A stretch of 64,000 bases of DNA from CAMAVH01 sp046297835 (GCA_046297835.1 JBKBHI010000005.1:1-64000); one strand, 5' to 3'. Counted from the stretch's first letter, positions 41,216-50,956 are shown. Numbers and translations are program-made. Notes: a model not told the origin generated them from the sequence alone.

Positions 41216-41677
41216 ATGGCTCGCATCACTGTCGAGGACTGCGTCCTCAAGGTTCCCAATCGCTTCGAACTGGTCCTGCTCGCGGCGCAGCGCGCGCGCG
41301 AAATTTCGGCCGGCTCGCCGCTGTCGGTGGACCGCGACAACGACAAGAATCCGGTCGTGTCGCTGCGCGAGATCGCCGATGAGACGGTGAAGATCGACGA
41401 GCTGAACGCGCATCTCGTTCAGAACTTGCAGAAGCACGTCGAGAAGGACGAGCCGGAGGAAGACAACCCCGACCTGCTCGCCGCCGGCGACGATCTGATC
41501 GGCCTCGAGCCGGCGAACCGCCGCAGCCTCGTCGAAGAAGAGATCGCCGACGAAGTGCTCGCGGTCGGCAGCGACGCGCTCGGCGCGGACGGCGGCATGG
41601 ACGGCGACGACGCCGGCCTGGACGCCGAGCCGGCGGACGATGCCGCGCCGGCGGAGAGCGCCGACGAAGAGGAGTGA
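41216..41677 (+). CDS. rpoZ: RNA polymerase omega subunit
   Basis: A 153-residue omega subunit. MARITVEDCVLKVPNRFELV and the RAREISAGSPLSVDRDNDKN/PVVSLREIAD region are the conserved folded part (1-70). The rest is a long acidic tail (about 80-153, rich in Asp, Glu, Ala), typical of Alphaproteobacteria. It helps assemble the polymerase and forms part of the ppGpp site, which fits its position just before the ppGpp synthetase gene. GGAG lies about 12 nt before the start. Confidence 0.97.
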   Translation: MARITVEDCVLKVPNRFELVLLAAQRAREISAGSPLSVDRDNDKNPVVSLREIADETVKIDELNAHLVQNLQKHVEKDEPEEDNPDLLAAGDDLIGLEPANRRSLVEEEIADEVLAVGSDALGADGGMDGDDAGLDAEPADDAAPAESADEEE

Positions 41678-41784
41678 ATGACGGGCAGCGCGGGCATAGC
41701 ATTCCCGTTCCGCGCTGCCGTCTCCCGGCCGCTTCCGTTCCTTCGCGCTAAAGAGCGCGCGCTCCGCCAGACGGAGCATTTTAG

Positions 41785-43968
41785 ATGATCCGCCAATTCG
41801 AACTCGTCGAACGCGTCAAGGCCTACGACCCGGCCGCCGACGAGGACGCCATCAACAAAGCCTACGTCTTCTCGATGAAGGCGCACGGCATGCAGAAGCG
41901 CGCGTCGGGCGATCCCTATTTCTCCCATCCGCTCGAAGTCGCCGGCATCCTCACCGGCATGAAGCTCGACACGGCGACGATCGTCACCGCGCTGCTGCAC
42001 GACACGGTGGAGGACACGCTCGCCACCAACGAGGAGATCGAGCGCGTCTTCGGCAAGGACATCGCCAAGCTGGTCGACGGCGTCACCAAGCTGTCGCGCA
42101 TCGAATTGCAGTCCGACCAGACCAAGCAGGCCGAGAATTTCCGCAAGTTCCTGCTCGCCATGTCGCAGGACATCCGCGTGCTGCTGGTGAAATTGGCCGA
42201 CCGGCTGCACAACATGCGCACGCTGCATTACATCAAGAACCCCGACAAGCGCCGCGCCATCGCCCGCGAGACGATGGAGATCTACGCGCCGCTCGCCGAG
42301 CGCATCGGCATGCAGGAGTTCAAGGACGAGCTGGTCGATCTCGCCTTCAACGAGCTGAACCCGGAGGCGCGCGCCTCGATCATCGCCCGCCTCGGCTATT
42401 TGCGCGACCAGGGCAGCGTGCTGGTCGGCCAGATCGTCGTCGAGCTGAAGCAGACGCTGGAGAAGGGCGGGGTCATCGCCGAGATCGAGGGGCGCGAGAA
42501 GTCGCCCTATTCGATCTGGGAGAAGATGCAGCGCAAGAACGTCGCCTTCGAGCAGCTCTCCGACATCATGGCCTTCCGCGTCGTCGTCGGCGACATCGGC
42601 GCGTGCTATGCCGCGCTCGGCCTGCTGCACGGCAAATATCCGGTCGTGCCCGGCCGCTTCAAGGATTACATCTCGACGCCCAAGCCCAACGGCTACCGCT
42701 CGCTGCACACCGGCGTCATCGGGCCGTTGCGCCAGCGCATCGAAATTCAGATCCGCACGCGCGAGATGCACGACATCGCCGAGCGCGGCGTCGCGGCGCA
42801 CTGGCAATACAAGCAGGGCGACGGCGAGGCGACCGAAGGCCGCAAGTTCCGCTGGCTGCGCGAGCTGCTCGACATTCTCGAGCAGGCGTCGAACCCCGAG
42901 GAATTCCTCGAGCACACCAAGCTCGAAATGTATCAGGACCAGGTGTTCTGCTTCACGCCCAAGGGCGACCTGATCAATCTGCCGCGCGGCGCGACGCCGG
43001 TCGACTTCGCCTACGCCGTCCACTCGGAAGTCGGCGACCATACGGTCGGCGCGAAGGTCAACGGCCGCATCGTGCCGCTCAAGACCGAGCTGGCCAACGG
43101 CGACCAAGTCGAGATCATCACCTCGCGCGCGCAATCGCCGTCGCCGACCTGGGAGAGCTTCGTCGTCACCGGCAAGGCGCGCTCGCACGTGCGCCGCTTC
43201 GTGCGCAACCGCGAGCGCCAGGAATACGTCTATCTCGGCCGCGCCATCCTGGAAAAAGCCTTCGACCAGGAAGGCTACGAATATTCCGACAAGGCGCTGA
43301 AGGGCGTGCTCAAGATCTTCAAGGTCGACACGCCGGACGATCTGATCGCCGCCGTCGGCGCCGGCAACCACAGCGGCCGCGAGGTCGTGCGCGCCGTCTT
43401 CCCCGGCATCAAGGACAAGGCCAAGGCGGCGCTGCCCGCGACCGGCGACAACGTGGTGCCGCTCGCGCCGCGCCGCGGCAAGAAGCCGGCGGCGAAGGAC
43501 GGCAAGGGCAAAGGCTACGCCGTGCCGCTGCAAGGCCTCATCCCTGGCATGGCGGTGCATTACGCCGGCTGCTGCCATCCGCTGCCGGGCGATCGCGTCG
43601 TCGGCATCGTCACGCAAGGCAAGGGCGTGACGATCCACACCATCGACTGCCCGACGCTGGAAAGCTTCGCCGAAATGCCCGAGCGCTGGCTCGACGTCGC
43701 GTGGAATCCGGCCGAGCTCGGCAGCCAGCACCATGTCGGGCGCATCAAGCTCGTGGTCATCAACGAGCCGGGCGCGCTCTCCAGCCTCTCGACGGTGATC
43801 GCCAAGAACCTCGGCAACATCCTCAATCTTAAGATCACCCACCGCTCGACGGATTTCTTCGAGATGATCATCGACGTCGAAGTGGACGACCTGAAGCACC
43901 TCACCAACATCATCGCCGCCCTGCGCGCGACGCCGGCCATCAATTCGGTCGAGCGGGCGCGCGGCTGA
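41785..43968 (+). CDS. rsh: bifunctional (p)ppGpp synthetase/hydrolase
   Basis: A 727-residue RelA/SpoT homolog, the only one usually found in Rhizobiales. Domain order: HD hydrolase (about 25-190; HPLEVAGIL, LLHDTVEDT and LADRLHNMRTL intact), synthetase (about 225-360; RFKDYISTPKPNGYRSLHTG), TGS (about 390-450) and C-terminal ACT (about 650-725; GALSSLSTVIAKNLGNIL). Both catalytic centres look intact, so it should make and degrade the alarmone. It follows rpoZ and is 7 bp upstream of pdxJ, so it probably shares transcription with both. Confidence 0.97.
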   Translation: MIRQFELVERVKAYDPAADEDAINKAYVFSMKAHGMQKRASGDPYFSHPLEVAGILTGMKLDTATIVTALLHDTVEDTLATNEEIERVFGKDIAKLVDGVTKLSRIELQSDQTKQAENFRKFLLAMSQDIRVLLVKLADRLHNMRTLHYIKNPDKRRAIARETMEIYAPLAERIGMQEFKDELVDLAFNELNPEARASIIARLGYLRDQGSVLVGQIVVELKQTLEKGGVIAEIEGREKSPYSIWEKMQRKNVAFEQLSDIMAFRVVVGDIGACYAALGLLHGKYPVVPGRFKDYISTPKPNGYRSLHTGVIGPLRQRIEIQIRTREMHDIAERGVAAHWQYKQGDGEATEGRKFRWLRELLDILEQASNPEEFLEHTKLEMYQDQVFCFTPKGDLINLPRGATPVDFAYAVHSEVGDHTVGAKVNGRIVPLKTELANGDQVEIITSRAQSPSPTWESFVVTGKARSHVRRFVRNRERQEYVYLGRAILEKAFDQEGYEYSDKALKGVLKIFKVDTPDDLIAAVGAGNHSGREVVRAVFPGIKDKAKAALPATGDNVVPLAPRRGKKPAAKDGKGKGYAVPLQGLIPGMAVHYAGCCHPLPGDRVVGIVTQGKGVTIHTIDCPTLESFAEMPERWLDVAWNPAELGSQHHVGRIKLVVINEPGALSSLSTVIAKNLGNILNLKITHRSTDFFEMIIDVEVDDLKHLTNIIAALRATPAINSVERARG

Positions 43969-43975
43969 GGGCGAC

Positions 43976-44734
43976 ATGGGCAAGCTGCGCCTCGGCGTCA
44001 ACATCGACCACGTCGCCACCATCCGCAATGCGCGCGGCGGGTTGCACCCCAATCCGGTGCGGGCCGCGCATCTGGCGGCGCAAGCGGGGGCGGACGGCAT
44101 CACCGCGCACTTGCGCGAAGACCGCCGGCATATTTCCGACGCCGACATCGTCGCCCTGGTGCGCGACATCAAGCTGCCGCTGAACCTGGAGATGGCAGCG
44201 ACCGACGAGATGCTCGACATCGCGCTCAAGCACAAGCCGCACGCCGCCTGCATCGTCCCGGAGAAGCGCGAGGAGCGCACCACCGAGGGCGGCCTCGACG
44301 TCCGCCAGGAGCGGCTCGCGCGCTACGTCAGCGCCTTGAGCGCCGCCGGCATCCGCGTCTCGCTGTTCATCGAGCCCGATCCGTTCGCGCTCGATGCCGC
44401 CAAGGCGCTCGGCGCGCCGGTTGTCGAACTGCACACCGGCGCCTACTGCGAGGCGTTCGACGAGGATCCGGCGGGCGAGGGCATGCGCCGCCAACTGGCC
44501 CGCATCCACACGGCGGCCGCCCATGCCGCCAAGATCGGCCTCGAATGCCACGCCGGCCACGGCTTGAGCTTCGACAGCGTCGGCCCGGTCGCGGCCATCC
44601 CGACCATCGCCGAATTGAACATCGGCCATTTCCTCGTCGGCGAGGCGATCTTCATCGGCTTCGAGGCGGCCATCGCCAAAATGCGCGGGCTGATGGACGC
44701 GGCGCGCGCCGGCGGCGAGGCGCTCAGGGCATGA
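43976..44734 (+). CDS. pdxJ: pyridoxine 5'-phosphate synthase
   Basis: A 252-residue PdxJ. It condenses 1-deoxyxylulose 5-phosphate with 3-amino-2-oxopropyl phosphate to form pyridoxine 5'-phosphate. LGVNIDHVATIRNARGG, GADGITAHLREDRRHI and GLECHAGHGLSFDSVGPVAA are family signatures. Its stop overlaps the acpS start (ATGA), and pdxJ-acpS is a conserved pair in many Proteobacteria. Confidence 0.97.
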   Translation: MGKLRLGVNIDHVATIRNARGGLHPNPVRAAHLAAQAGADGITAHLREDRRHISDADIVALVRDIKLPLNLEMAATDEMLDIALKHKPHAACIVPEKREERTTEGGLDVRQERLARYVSALSAAGIRVSLFIEPDPFALDAAKALGAPVVELHTGAYCEAFDEDPAGEGMRRQLARIHTAAAHAAKIGLECHAGHGLSFDSVGPVAAIPTIAELNIGHFLVGEAIFIGFEAAIAKMRGLMDAARAGGEALRA

Positions 44735-45141
44735 TCCTCGGAATCGGCTCCGACCTGATCGACATCCGGCGGATCGAAAAGACGCTGGAGCGCTACGGCG
44801 CGCGCTTCCTGGAGCGGGTCTTCACCGAGACCGAGCGGGCCAAGTCGGAGGGGCGGATGCTGCGCGCCGCCAGCTACGCCAAGCGTTACGCCGCCAAGGA
44901 GGCCTGCTCCAAGGCGCTCGGCACCGGCTTTCGCAAGGGCGTGTTCTGGCGCGACATGGGCGTCGTCAACCTGCCGTCGGGCAAGCCGACCCTGAAGCTG
45001 ACCGGCGGGGCCGCCCGGCGTCTGGCCGCTCTGGTGCCCGCCGGCATGGTCGCCGAGATCGAATTGAGCATGACCGACGAGCCGCCGATGGCCCAGGCCA
45101 TCGTGATCATCTCGGCGCGCCCGCAAGAGGGGACCGGCTAG
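44731..45141 (+). CDS. acpS: holo-[acyl-carrier-protein] synthase
   Basis: A 136-residue AcpS. It moves 4'-phosphopantetheine from CoA to acyl carrier protein. MILGIGSDLIDIRRIEKTLE (Mg-binding Asp) and YAAKEACSKALGTG (catalytic Glu-Ala) are intact. The start is fixed by the ATGA overlap with pdxJ. Confidence 0.97.
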   Translation: MILGIGSDLIDIRRIEKTLERYGARFLERVFTETERAKSEGRMLRAASYAKRYAAKEACSKALGTGFRKGVFWRDMGVVNLPSGKPTLKLTGGAARRLAALVPAGMVAEIELSMTDEPPMAQAIVIISARPQEGTG

Positions 45142-45301
45142 TGGCTTGGGCGGTTCGGCTTGACAGGCGGGGGTTCGGGGGGCTTGATGCCCTTGTTTTT
45201 GGCCCAGTTTCGGCCTTTTCTGGGGTGCGCGTCGCGGCCGCGCGCGCATGCACCCCTAACGTGCGGTGGTTGTTTTGCACGAGTCCAATCGGCTGTCCTC
45301 G

Positions 45302-46042
45302 ATGAAGAAAGCGCAATCCGGCGGCTGGTTCGACACCATCCGCACCGTCGTCTACGCCTTCCTGCTGGCGATGACGATCCGCACCGTGGCCTACGAGCCG
45401 TTCAACATCCCCTCGGCCTCGATGGTGCCGACGCTGCTCATCGGCGACTATTTGTTCGTCTCGAAATATTCCTACGGCTACAGCCGCTATTCGCTGCCAT
45501 TCGGCCTCGACTTGTTCTCGGGCCGCATCCTGGCTAGCGCGCCCGAGCGCGGCGACGTCGCGGTGTTCAAGCTGCCGCGCGACAACAAGACCGACTACAT
45601 CAAGCGGATCATCGGCCTGCCCGGCGACCGCATTCAGGTGACGGACGGCATCCTGCACGTCAACGGCGCCGCCGTGAAGCGCGAGCGCCTCGGCAATTAC
45701 GTCGAGGTCGAACCGAACGGCAACAGCGCTTATCGCACCCTGTTCAACGAGACGCTGCCGGAAGGCCGCGTCCATCCGATCATCGAGATCACCGACGCCG
45801 GCATCTTCGACAACACCGGCGAGTTCGTCGTGCCCGACGGCCATTACTTCATGATGGGCGACAACCGCGACAACTCGATGGACAGCCGCGCGCGCTTCGA
45901 GGTCGGCTACGTGCCGGTGGAAAATCTCGTCGGCCGCGCCGAGTTCATCTTCTTCTCGTCGAACGGCTCGGCGTCGATCTGGGAGTTCTGGAAATGGCCC
46001 TCGGCCGTCCGCTTCTCCCGCCTGTTCACGAAAATTCGCTGA
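45302..46042 (+). CDS. lepB: signal peptidase I
   Basis: A 246-residue type I signal peptidase. A single N-terminal membrane segment (about 12-30) is followed by the catalytic Ser40 in PSASMVPTL and Lys101 in DYIKRIIGLPGD; GHYFMMGDNRDNSMDSR is box D/E. It cleaves secretory signal peptides on the periplasmic face. ATG at 45302 is used; a GTG at 45266 would add 12 residues. The 160-bp gap before it holds no recognised signal. It overlaps or abuts rnc, the common lepB-rnc-era order. Confidence 0.96.
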   Translation: MKKAQSGGWFDTIRTVVYAFLLAMTIRTVAYEPFNIPSASMVPTLLIGDYLFVSKYSYGYSRYSLPFGLDLFSGRILASAPERGDVAVFKLPRDNKTDYIKRIIGLPGDRIQVTDGILHVNGAAVKRERLGNYVEVEPNGNSAYRTLFNETLPEGRVHPIIEITDAGIFDNTGEFVVPDGHYFMMGDNRDNSMDSRARFEVGYVPVENLVGRAEFIFFSSNGSASIWEFWKWPSAVRFSRLFTKIR

Positions 46043-46833
46043 CGGTGGCGGACGCTCTCTCCTCCAAGCCCCCGCGCTCCGGCGCGCGCCCCAAAGCGGC
46101 CGCGCCCGCCGCCAAGGCGGCGAAAGCGAAAGGCCCGGCCGCCAGCTACGCGGCGCTCGGCGAGTCGCTCGGCCACCGCTTCGCCAAGCCGACGCTGCTC
46201 ACCGAGGCGCTCACCCACCGCAGCGCGGTCGTCGTCAACGGGCCTTACCGCTACGGCTACGAGCGGTTGGAATTTCTCGGCGACCGCGTGCTCGGCCTCG
46301 TCGTCGCGGACTTGCTGCTCGAACGGTTTCCCGCCGAATCCGAAGGCGCGCTGGCGCGCCGTTTCAACGCGCTGGTGCAGGGCGAGACGCTCGCCGACAT
46401 CGCCGCCGAGATCGATCTCGGCGCGCATCTCATCATGGCGGCGGGCGAGGAGGCGGCCGGCGGCCGCGTCAACAAGAGCATCCTGTCCGACGTCTGCGAG
46501 GCCGTGATCGCCGCGCTCTATCTCGACGGCGGCCTGCCGGCGGCGGCGCAGTTCATCCACCGCTATTGGACGCCGTTGATCGCCGAGGCCAAGCGGCCGA
46601 AGCGCGACGGCAAGACCCGGTTGCAGGAATGGGCGCAGAGCCGCGGCCATCCGCTGCCCGATTACAAGACGCTGTCGCGCGAAGGCCCGCCGCACAATCC
46701 GATCTTCGCCGTGCGGGTGACCGTGCTCGGCGCCGGCGAGGCCGAAGGGCAGGGCAGCTCCAAACGCATGGCCGAGCAGGCGGCCGCCGACGCGCTGCTG
46801 CTCAACCTCGATCCCACGGGACTTTCTCAATGA
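45994..46833 (+). CDS. rnc: ribonuclease III
   Basis: An RNase III of up to 279 residues. ERLEFLGDRVLGL is the catalytic signature and DVCEAVIAALYLDGG the second acidic cluster; a double-stranded RNA-binding domain fills the last 70 residues (KTRLQEWAQSRGHPLPDYKT). It processes rRNA precursors and structured mRNAs. ATG at 45994 has GGGAG 8 nt upstream and overlaps lepB by 49 bp; a GTG at 46045, just after the lepB stop, is the alternative, and the Ala/Lys/Pro-rich residues between them add little. Confidence 0.95.
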   Translation: MALGRPLLPPVHENSLTVADALSSKPPRSGARPKAAAPAAKAAKAKGPAASYAALGESLGHRFAKPTLLTEALTHRSAVVVNGPYRYGYERLEFLGDRVLGLVVADLLLERFPAESEGALARRFNALVQGETLADIAAEIDLGAHLIMAAGEEAAGGRVNKSILSDVCEAVIAALYLDGGLPAAAQFIHRYWTPLIAEAKRPKRDGKTRLQEWAQSRGHPLPDYKTLSREGPPHNPIFAVRVTVLGAGEAEGQGSSKRMAEQAAADALLLNLDPTGLSQ

Positions 46834-47753
46834 CCGATACCCCCACGACCCGTTGCGGCTTCGTCGCCCTGGTCGGCGCGCCCAACGCCGGCAAATCGAC
46901 GCTGATGAACCGGCTGGTCGGCGCGAAGCTGTCCATCGTCACGCCCAAGGTCCAGACGACGCGCTCGCGCATCACCGGCATCGCCATCGAAGGCGACGCG
47001 CAGATCGTCTTCGTCGACACGCCCGGCATCTTCGCGCCCAAGCGCCGGCTCGACCGCGCCATGGTCACGGCGGCCTGGGCCGGCGTGGCCGACGCCGACG
47101 CCGTGGTGCTGCTGGTCGATGCCGGCCGCGCGATCAAGGCCGAGGGCCATCTCGACCCCGACACGGCGCGCATCGTCGAGGGCCTCAAGCGCGAAAGCCG
47201 CCCGGCGATCCTGGCGCTCAACAAGATCGACACGGTCGAGCGCGGCGAACTGCTGCTGCTGGCCGACGCGCTGAACAAGGCTTACGCCTTCAACGAGACC
47301 TTCATGCTCTCGGCGCTCAACGGCGACGGCGTGATCGATCTGCGCGCGCGGCTCGCCGGCCTGCTGCCGCAAGGGCCGTGGCTCTATCCCGAGGATCAGC
47401 TCTCGGACATCCCGCTGCGTCTGCTCGCCGCCGAGATCACGCGCGAACAGGCCTTCCTGCAATTGCATCAGGAACTGCCCTACGCGCTCACCGTCGAGAC
47501 GGAAAAGTGGGAGGAGCGGCAGGACGGCTCGGTGAAGGTCGATCAGGTCGTCATCATCGGCCGCGAGAACCACAAGGCCATGGTGCTCGGCAAGGGCGGC
47601 GCGCGCCTCAAGGCCATCGGCAGCGCCGCGCGCAAGCAGCTCGGCGACCAACTCGGCCGGCCGGTGCATCTGTTCCTGCATGTCAAAGTGCGCGAGAATT
47701 GGCAGGACAAGCCCGAGCATTACAGCGCCATCGGGCTGGACTTTGAAGACTAG
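46830..47753 (+). CDS. era: GTPase Era
   Basis: A 307-residue Era. GAPNAGKST (P-loop), DTPGIF (G3) and NKID (G4) form the GTPase domain (8-180); the C-terminal KH domain (about 215-300) includes KAMVLGKGGARLKAIGSAAR. It binds 16S rRNA in 30S assembly. ATGA overlap with rnc fixes the start. Confidence 0.97.
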   Translation: MTDTPTTRCGFVALVGAPNAGKSTLMNRLVGAKLSIVTPKVQTTRSRITGIAIEGDAQIVFVDTPGIFAPKRRLDRAMVTAAWAGVADADAVVLLVDAGRAIKAEGHLDPDTARIVEGLKRESRPAILALNKIDTVERGELLLLADALNKAYAFNETFMLSALNGDGVIDLRARLAGLLPQGPWLYPEDQLSDIPLRLLAAEITREQAFLQLHQELPYALTVETEKWEERQDGSVKVDQVVIIGRENHKAMVLGKGGARLKAIGSAARKQLGDQLGRPVHLFLHVKVRENWQDKPEHYSAIGLDFED

Positions 47754-47798
47754 GCGTTTCGAAGACTAGGCTCATAGCCTATGGACTGGCCAACCTGA

Positions 47799-48539
47799 AT
47801 GGATTGGACCGACGACGGCATCGTCATCGCGGCGCGCAAGCACGGCGAAAGCGCGGTGATCCTCAGCCTGCTCACGCGCGAGCGCGGCCGCCATGCCGGG
47901 CTGGTGCGCGGCGGCGCGTCGGCCCGCGCGCGCGGCATCTATCAGGCCGGTAATCTCGTCAACGCCCATTGGCGCGGCCGCTTGGCCGAGCATCTCGGCG
48001 GCTTCTCCTGCGAACTGCTGCGCGGCTATGCCGGGCCGCTGCTTGACGATCCGCAGCGCCTCGGCGCGCTCGGTGCGTTCTGCGCCCTGCTGGAGCGTGC
48101 CTTGCCCGAGCGCGAGCCGCATCCGGCACTGTTCGAGGACAGCCTGCATCTCTTAGACCTCCTCAGCGTCGCGGCGGGAGCGGGCGCGGACCAATGGGCG
48201 CCCGCCTATGTGCGCTGGGAACTGGCCCTGCTGCGCGACATGGGCTACGGCCTCGATCTGGAATCCTGCGCGCTGACCGGCGAGACCGACGGGCTCGCCT
48301 ATGTCTCGCCCAACACCGGACGCGCGGTCACGGCGGTCGCGGGCGCGCCGTGGCGCGAAAAGCTGCTGCGCCTGCCGGATTTTCTCCGCGAGAACGGCGA
48401 TGCTTACGGCGCGGCGGACCCGGCGGCCGTGAAAGACGGTCTGGCGCTGACCGGCTGGTTTCTCGAACGCCATGTCTTCGCGCCGCAGAACCTCAATTTG
48501 CCGGCGGCGCGGACGCGATTTGTTGAAGCCTTTCGCTGA
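47799..48539 (+). CDS. recO: DNA repair protein RecO
   Basis: A 246-residue RecO. An N-terminal OB fold (MDWTDDGIVIAARKHGESAV ... GRHAGLVRGGASARARGIYQ) is followed by a helical domain. The C-E-x-x-C type zinc site of many RecO proteins is not evident (only LESCALTGET). It loads RecA in the RecFOR pathway. It follows era after 45 bp, as in many Rhizobiales. Confidence 0.95.
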   Translation: MDWTDDGIVIAARKHGESAVILSLLTRERGRHAGLVRGGASARARGIYQAGNLVNAHWRGRLAEHLGGFSCELLRGYAGPLLDDPQRLGALGAFCALLERALPEREPHPALFEDSLHLLDLLSVAAGAGADQWAPAYVRWELALLRDMGYGLDLESCALTGETDGLAYVSPNTGRAVTAVAGAPWREKLLRLPDFLRENGDAYGAADPAAVKDGLALTGWFLERHVFAPQNLNLPAARTRFVEAFR

Positions 48540-48589
48540 TTTTTGACTATATATAGCGTCCTTTCCGTCATTATCGCGACCGTTCCGCC

Positions 48590-50824
48590 ATGGCCAAGAA
48601 GCCCACCGCCGCCGCCGTCCCGCAGAAGATCGTCGAATCGCCGCTCGCCGGCGCGCTCGGCGACCGCTATCTGGCCTATGCGCTCTCGACCATCATGTCG
48701 CGCTCGCTGCCGGATGTGCGCGACGGCCTGAAGCCGGTCCACCGCCGGCTGCTCTACGCCATGCGGCTGCTCAATCTCGATCCGACCACCGGCTTCAAGA
48801 AATGCGCCCGCGTCGTCGGCGACGTCATCGGCAAATACCACCCGCACGGCGACGTCGCGGTCTATGACGCGATGGTGCGCCTGGCGCAGGACTTCGCCGT
48901 GCGCTATCCGCTGGTCGATGGCCAGGGCAATTTCGGCAACATCGACGGCGATAACGCGGCGGCCATGCGCTACACCGAAGCGCGCCTGACGGCGGTCGCC
49001 GCCGCGCTGCTCGACGGGCTGGACGAGAACGCGGTCGATTTCCGCCCGACCTACGACGGCGAAGACCATGAGCCGATCGTGTTGCCGGCGGCCTTCCCGA
49101 ACCTGTTGGCCAACGGCTCGAACGGCATCGCCGTCGGTATGGCGACCAGCGTTCCGCCGCACAACGTCGGCGAGATTTGCGACGCGCTCCAGCATCTCAT
49201 CAAGACGCCGAACGCCACGATCGCCAAGCTGGTCGATCTGATGCCGGGGCCGGATTTCCCGACCGGCGGCGAGCTCGTCGAATCGCGCGAGTCCATCGTC
49301 GAAGCCTACAAGACCGGGCGCGGCTCGTTCCGCGTGCGCGCCAAATGGGCGCGCGAGGAGCTGCCGCGCGGCCTCTATCAGATCGTCGTCACGGAAATCC
49401 CGTTCCAGGTGCAGAAGTCGCGCCTGATCGAGAAGATCGCGGTGCTGCTCGAAACCAAGAAGCTGCCGCTGCTCGCCGACATCCGCGACGAATCGGACGA
49501 GAACGTGCGCGTCGTGCTGGAGCCCAAGACCGGCGCGGTGGACGAGAACATCCTGATGGAGAGCCTGTTCCGTCAGACCGATCTGGAAGCGCGCATCTCG
49601 CTCAACATGAACGTGCTCGACGCCAGCCAGACGCCGCGCGTGATGGATCTGCGCGAAGTGCTGCAGGCGTTCCTCGACCATCGCCATGTCGTGCTGGTGC
49701 GCCGTAGCGAGCATCGCCTGGGCAAGATCGAGCAGCGTCTCGAAGTGCTCGAAGCCTATCTCGCGGCCTATCTCAACCTTGATCTCGTCATCAAGATCAT
49801 CCGCACGGAAGACGAGCCCAAGCCCGTCCTGATGAAGAAGATCAAGATCAACGAGAACCAGGCGGAAGCCATCCTCAATATGCGCCTGCGCGCCTTGCGC
49901 AAGCTCGAGGAGATGGAGATTCGCGGCGAGCACATGGAGCTGTCGGCCGAGCGCAAAGGGATCCAGGCGCTGCTCAAGAGCGACGATCTGCGCTGGAAGG
50001 CGATTTCCGACGAGATCGCCGAGGTGAAAGCCAAGTTCGGCCCCAAGACGCCGCTCGGCAAGCGCCGCACCGAACTGGGCGACGCGCCCTCGGCGCTGGT
50101 GATCCCGATCGACATCGCCATCGAGAAGGAAGACATCACCATCGTCATCTCCGACAAGGGATGGGTGCGCGCCTTCAAGGGCCACATGGAGGACACCTCC
50201 GAGATCAAATACAAGGAAGGCGACCGCGAGAAATTCATCCTCAAAGCGTCGACCACCGACAAGCTGGTGATCTTCGGCACCAACGGCCGCTTCTACACGC
50301 TCGGCGGCGACAAGCTGCCGCCCGGGCGCGGCAACGGCGAGCCGATCCGCCTGATGGTGGACCTGTCGAACGACCATGACATCGTCACCGCCTTCATCCA
50401 CCAGCCGGGCCGCCGGCTGCTGCTCGCCTCGTCGGACGGGCGCGGCTTCGTCGTCGGCGAAGACGATGTTCTGGCGCAGACGCGCAACGGCAAGCAGGTC
50501 CTCAACGTCTCGGGCGACGTGGAAGCGCGCGTCTGCACGGTGGTGGATGGCGATTTCGTCGCGGTGATCGGCGAGAACCGCAAGCTGCTGCTGTTCCCGC
50601 TGGAACAGTTGCCGCAGATGACGCGCGGTCGCGGCCTGACCTTGCAGAAATACAAGGACGGCGGCTTGTCGGACGCCAAGACCTTCACGCGCAAGAACGG
50701 CCTGACCTGGATGATCGGTCCGCAGCAGCGCGGCGAGACGCAGATCAAGGAATGGATCGGCGAGCGCGCCCAGGCCGGCCGCCTGCCGCCCAAGGGCTTC
50801 CCGAAGTCGAACCGGTTTAGCTGA
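48590..50824 (+). CDS. parC: DNA topoisomerase IV subunit A
   Basis: A 744-residue ParC. The catalytic tyrosine is Y128 in AAAMRYTEARLT; the winged-helix region has KKCARVVGDVIGKYHPHGD. The length and the C-terminal blades point to ParC rather than GyrA. At the positions equal to E. coli S80 and E84 the protein has V89 and D93, so the serine that anchors quinolones is absent. It decatenates daughter chromosomes together with ParE. TATATATA lies 40 bp before the start, a possible -10 region. Confidence 0.95.
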   Translation: MAKKPTAAAVPQKIVESPLAGALGDRYLAYALSTIMSRSLPDVRDGLKPVHRRLLYAMRLLNLDPTTGFKKCARVVGDVIGKYHPHGDVAVYDAMVRLAQDFAVRYPLVDGQGNFGNIDGDNAAAMRYTEARLTAVAAALLDGLDENAVDFRPTYDGEDHEPIVLPAAFPNLLANGSNGIAVGMATSVPPHNVGEICDALQHLIKTPNATIAKLVDLMPGPDFPTGGELVESRESIVEAYKTGRGSFRVRAKWAREELPRGLYQIVVTEIPFQVQKSRLIEKIAVLLETKKLPLLADIRDESDENVRVVLEPKTGAVDENILMESLFRQTDLEARISLNMNVLDASQTPRVMDLREVLQAFLDHRHVVLVRRSEHRLGKIEQRLEVLEAYLAAYLNLDLVIKIIRTEDEPKPVLMKKIKINENQAEAILNMRLRALRKLEEMEIRGEHMELSAERKGIQALLKSDDLRWKAISDEIAEVKAKFGPKTPLGKRRTELGDAPSALVIPIDIAIEKEDITIVISDKGWVRAFKGHMEDTSEIKYKEGDREKFILKASTTDKLVIFGTNGRFYTLGGDKLPPGRGNGEPIRLMVDLSNDHDIVTAFIHQPGRRLLLASSDGRGFVVGEDDVLAQTRNGKQVLNVSGDVEARVCTVVDGDFVAVIGENRKLLLFPLEQLPQMTRGRGLTLQKYKDGGLSDAKTFTRKNGLTWMIGPQQRGETQIKEWIGERAQAGRLPPKGFPKSNRFS

Positions 50825-50831
50825 ACCTAAA

Positions 50832-50946
50832 GACCGTCACCCTCGGGCTTGACCCGAGGGTCCATTCATCCAGCGATGTGATGAGAGATGGATTGCCCGT
50901 CAGCCCATGGCTGACCTTCGGTCAGACCAAGCCGGGCAATGACGAA
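50832..50946. repeat. dispersed intergenic palindrome, copy 4 (composite)
   Basis: It starts with ACCGTCACCCTCGGGCTTGA, as in copy 3, but its right half (ending AAGCCGGGCAATGACGA) contains a different nested palindrome, so it looks like a hybrid of two repeat types. It fills the gap between parC and bpt. Confidence 0.75.
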
Positions 50947-50956
50947 TAAAGGGCTG

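Noticed and set aside
41419..44283. 954-codon open frame antisense to rsh and pdxJ
   Set aside because: Shadow frame of high-GC coding DNA; the plus-strand genes have unmistakable family motifs and the antisense product is Arg/Ala/Asp-rich without domains.
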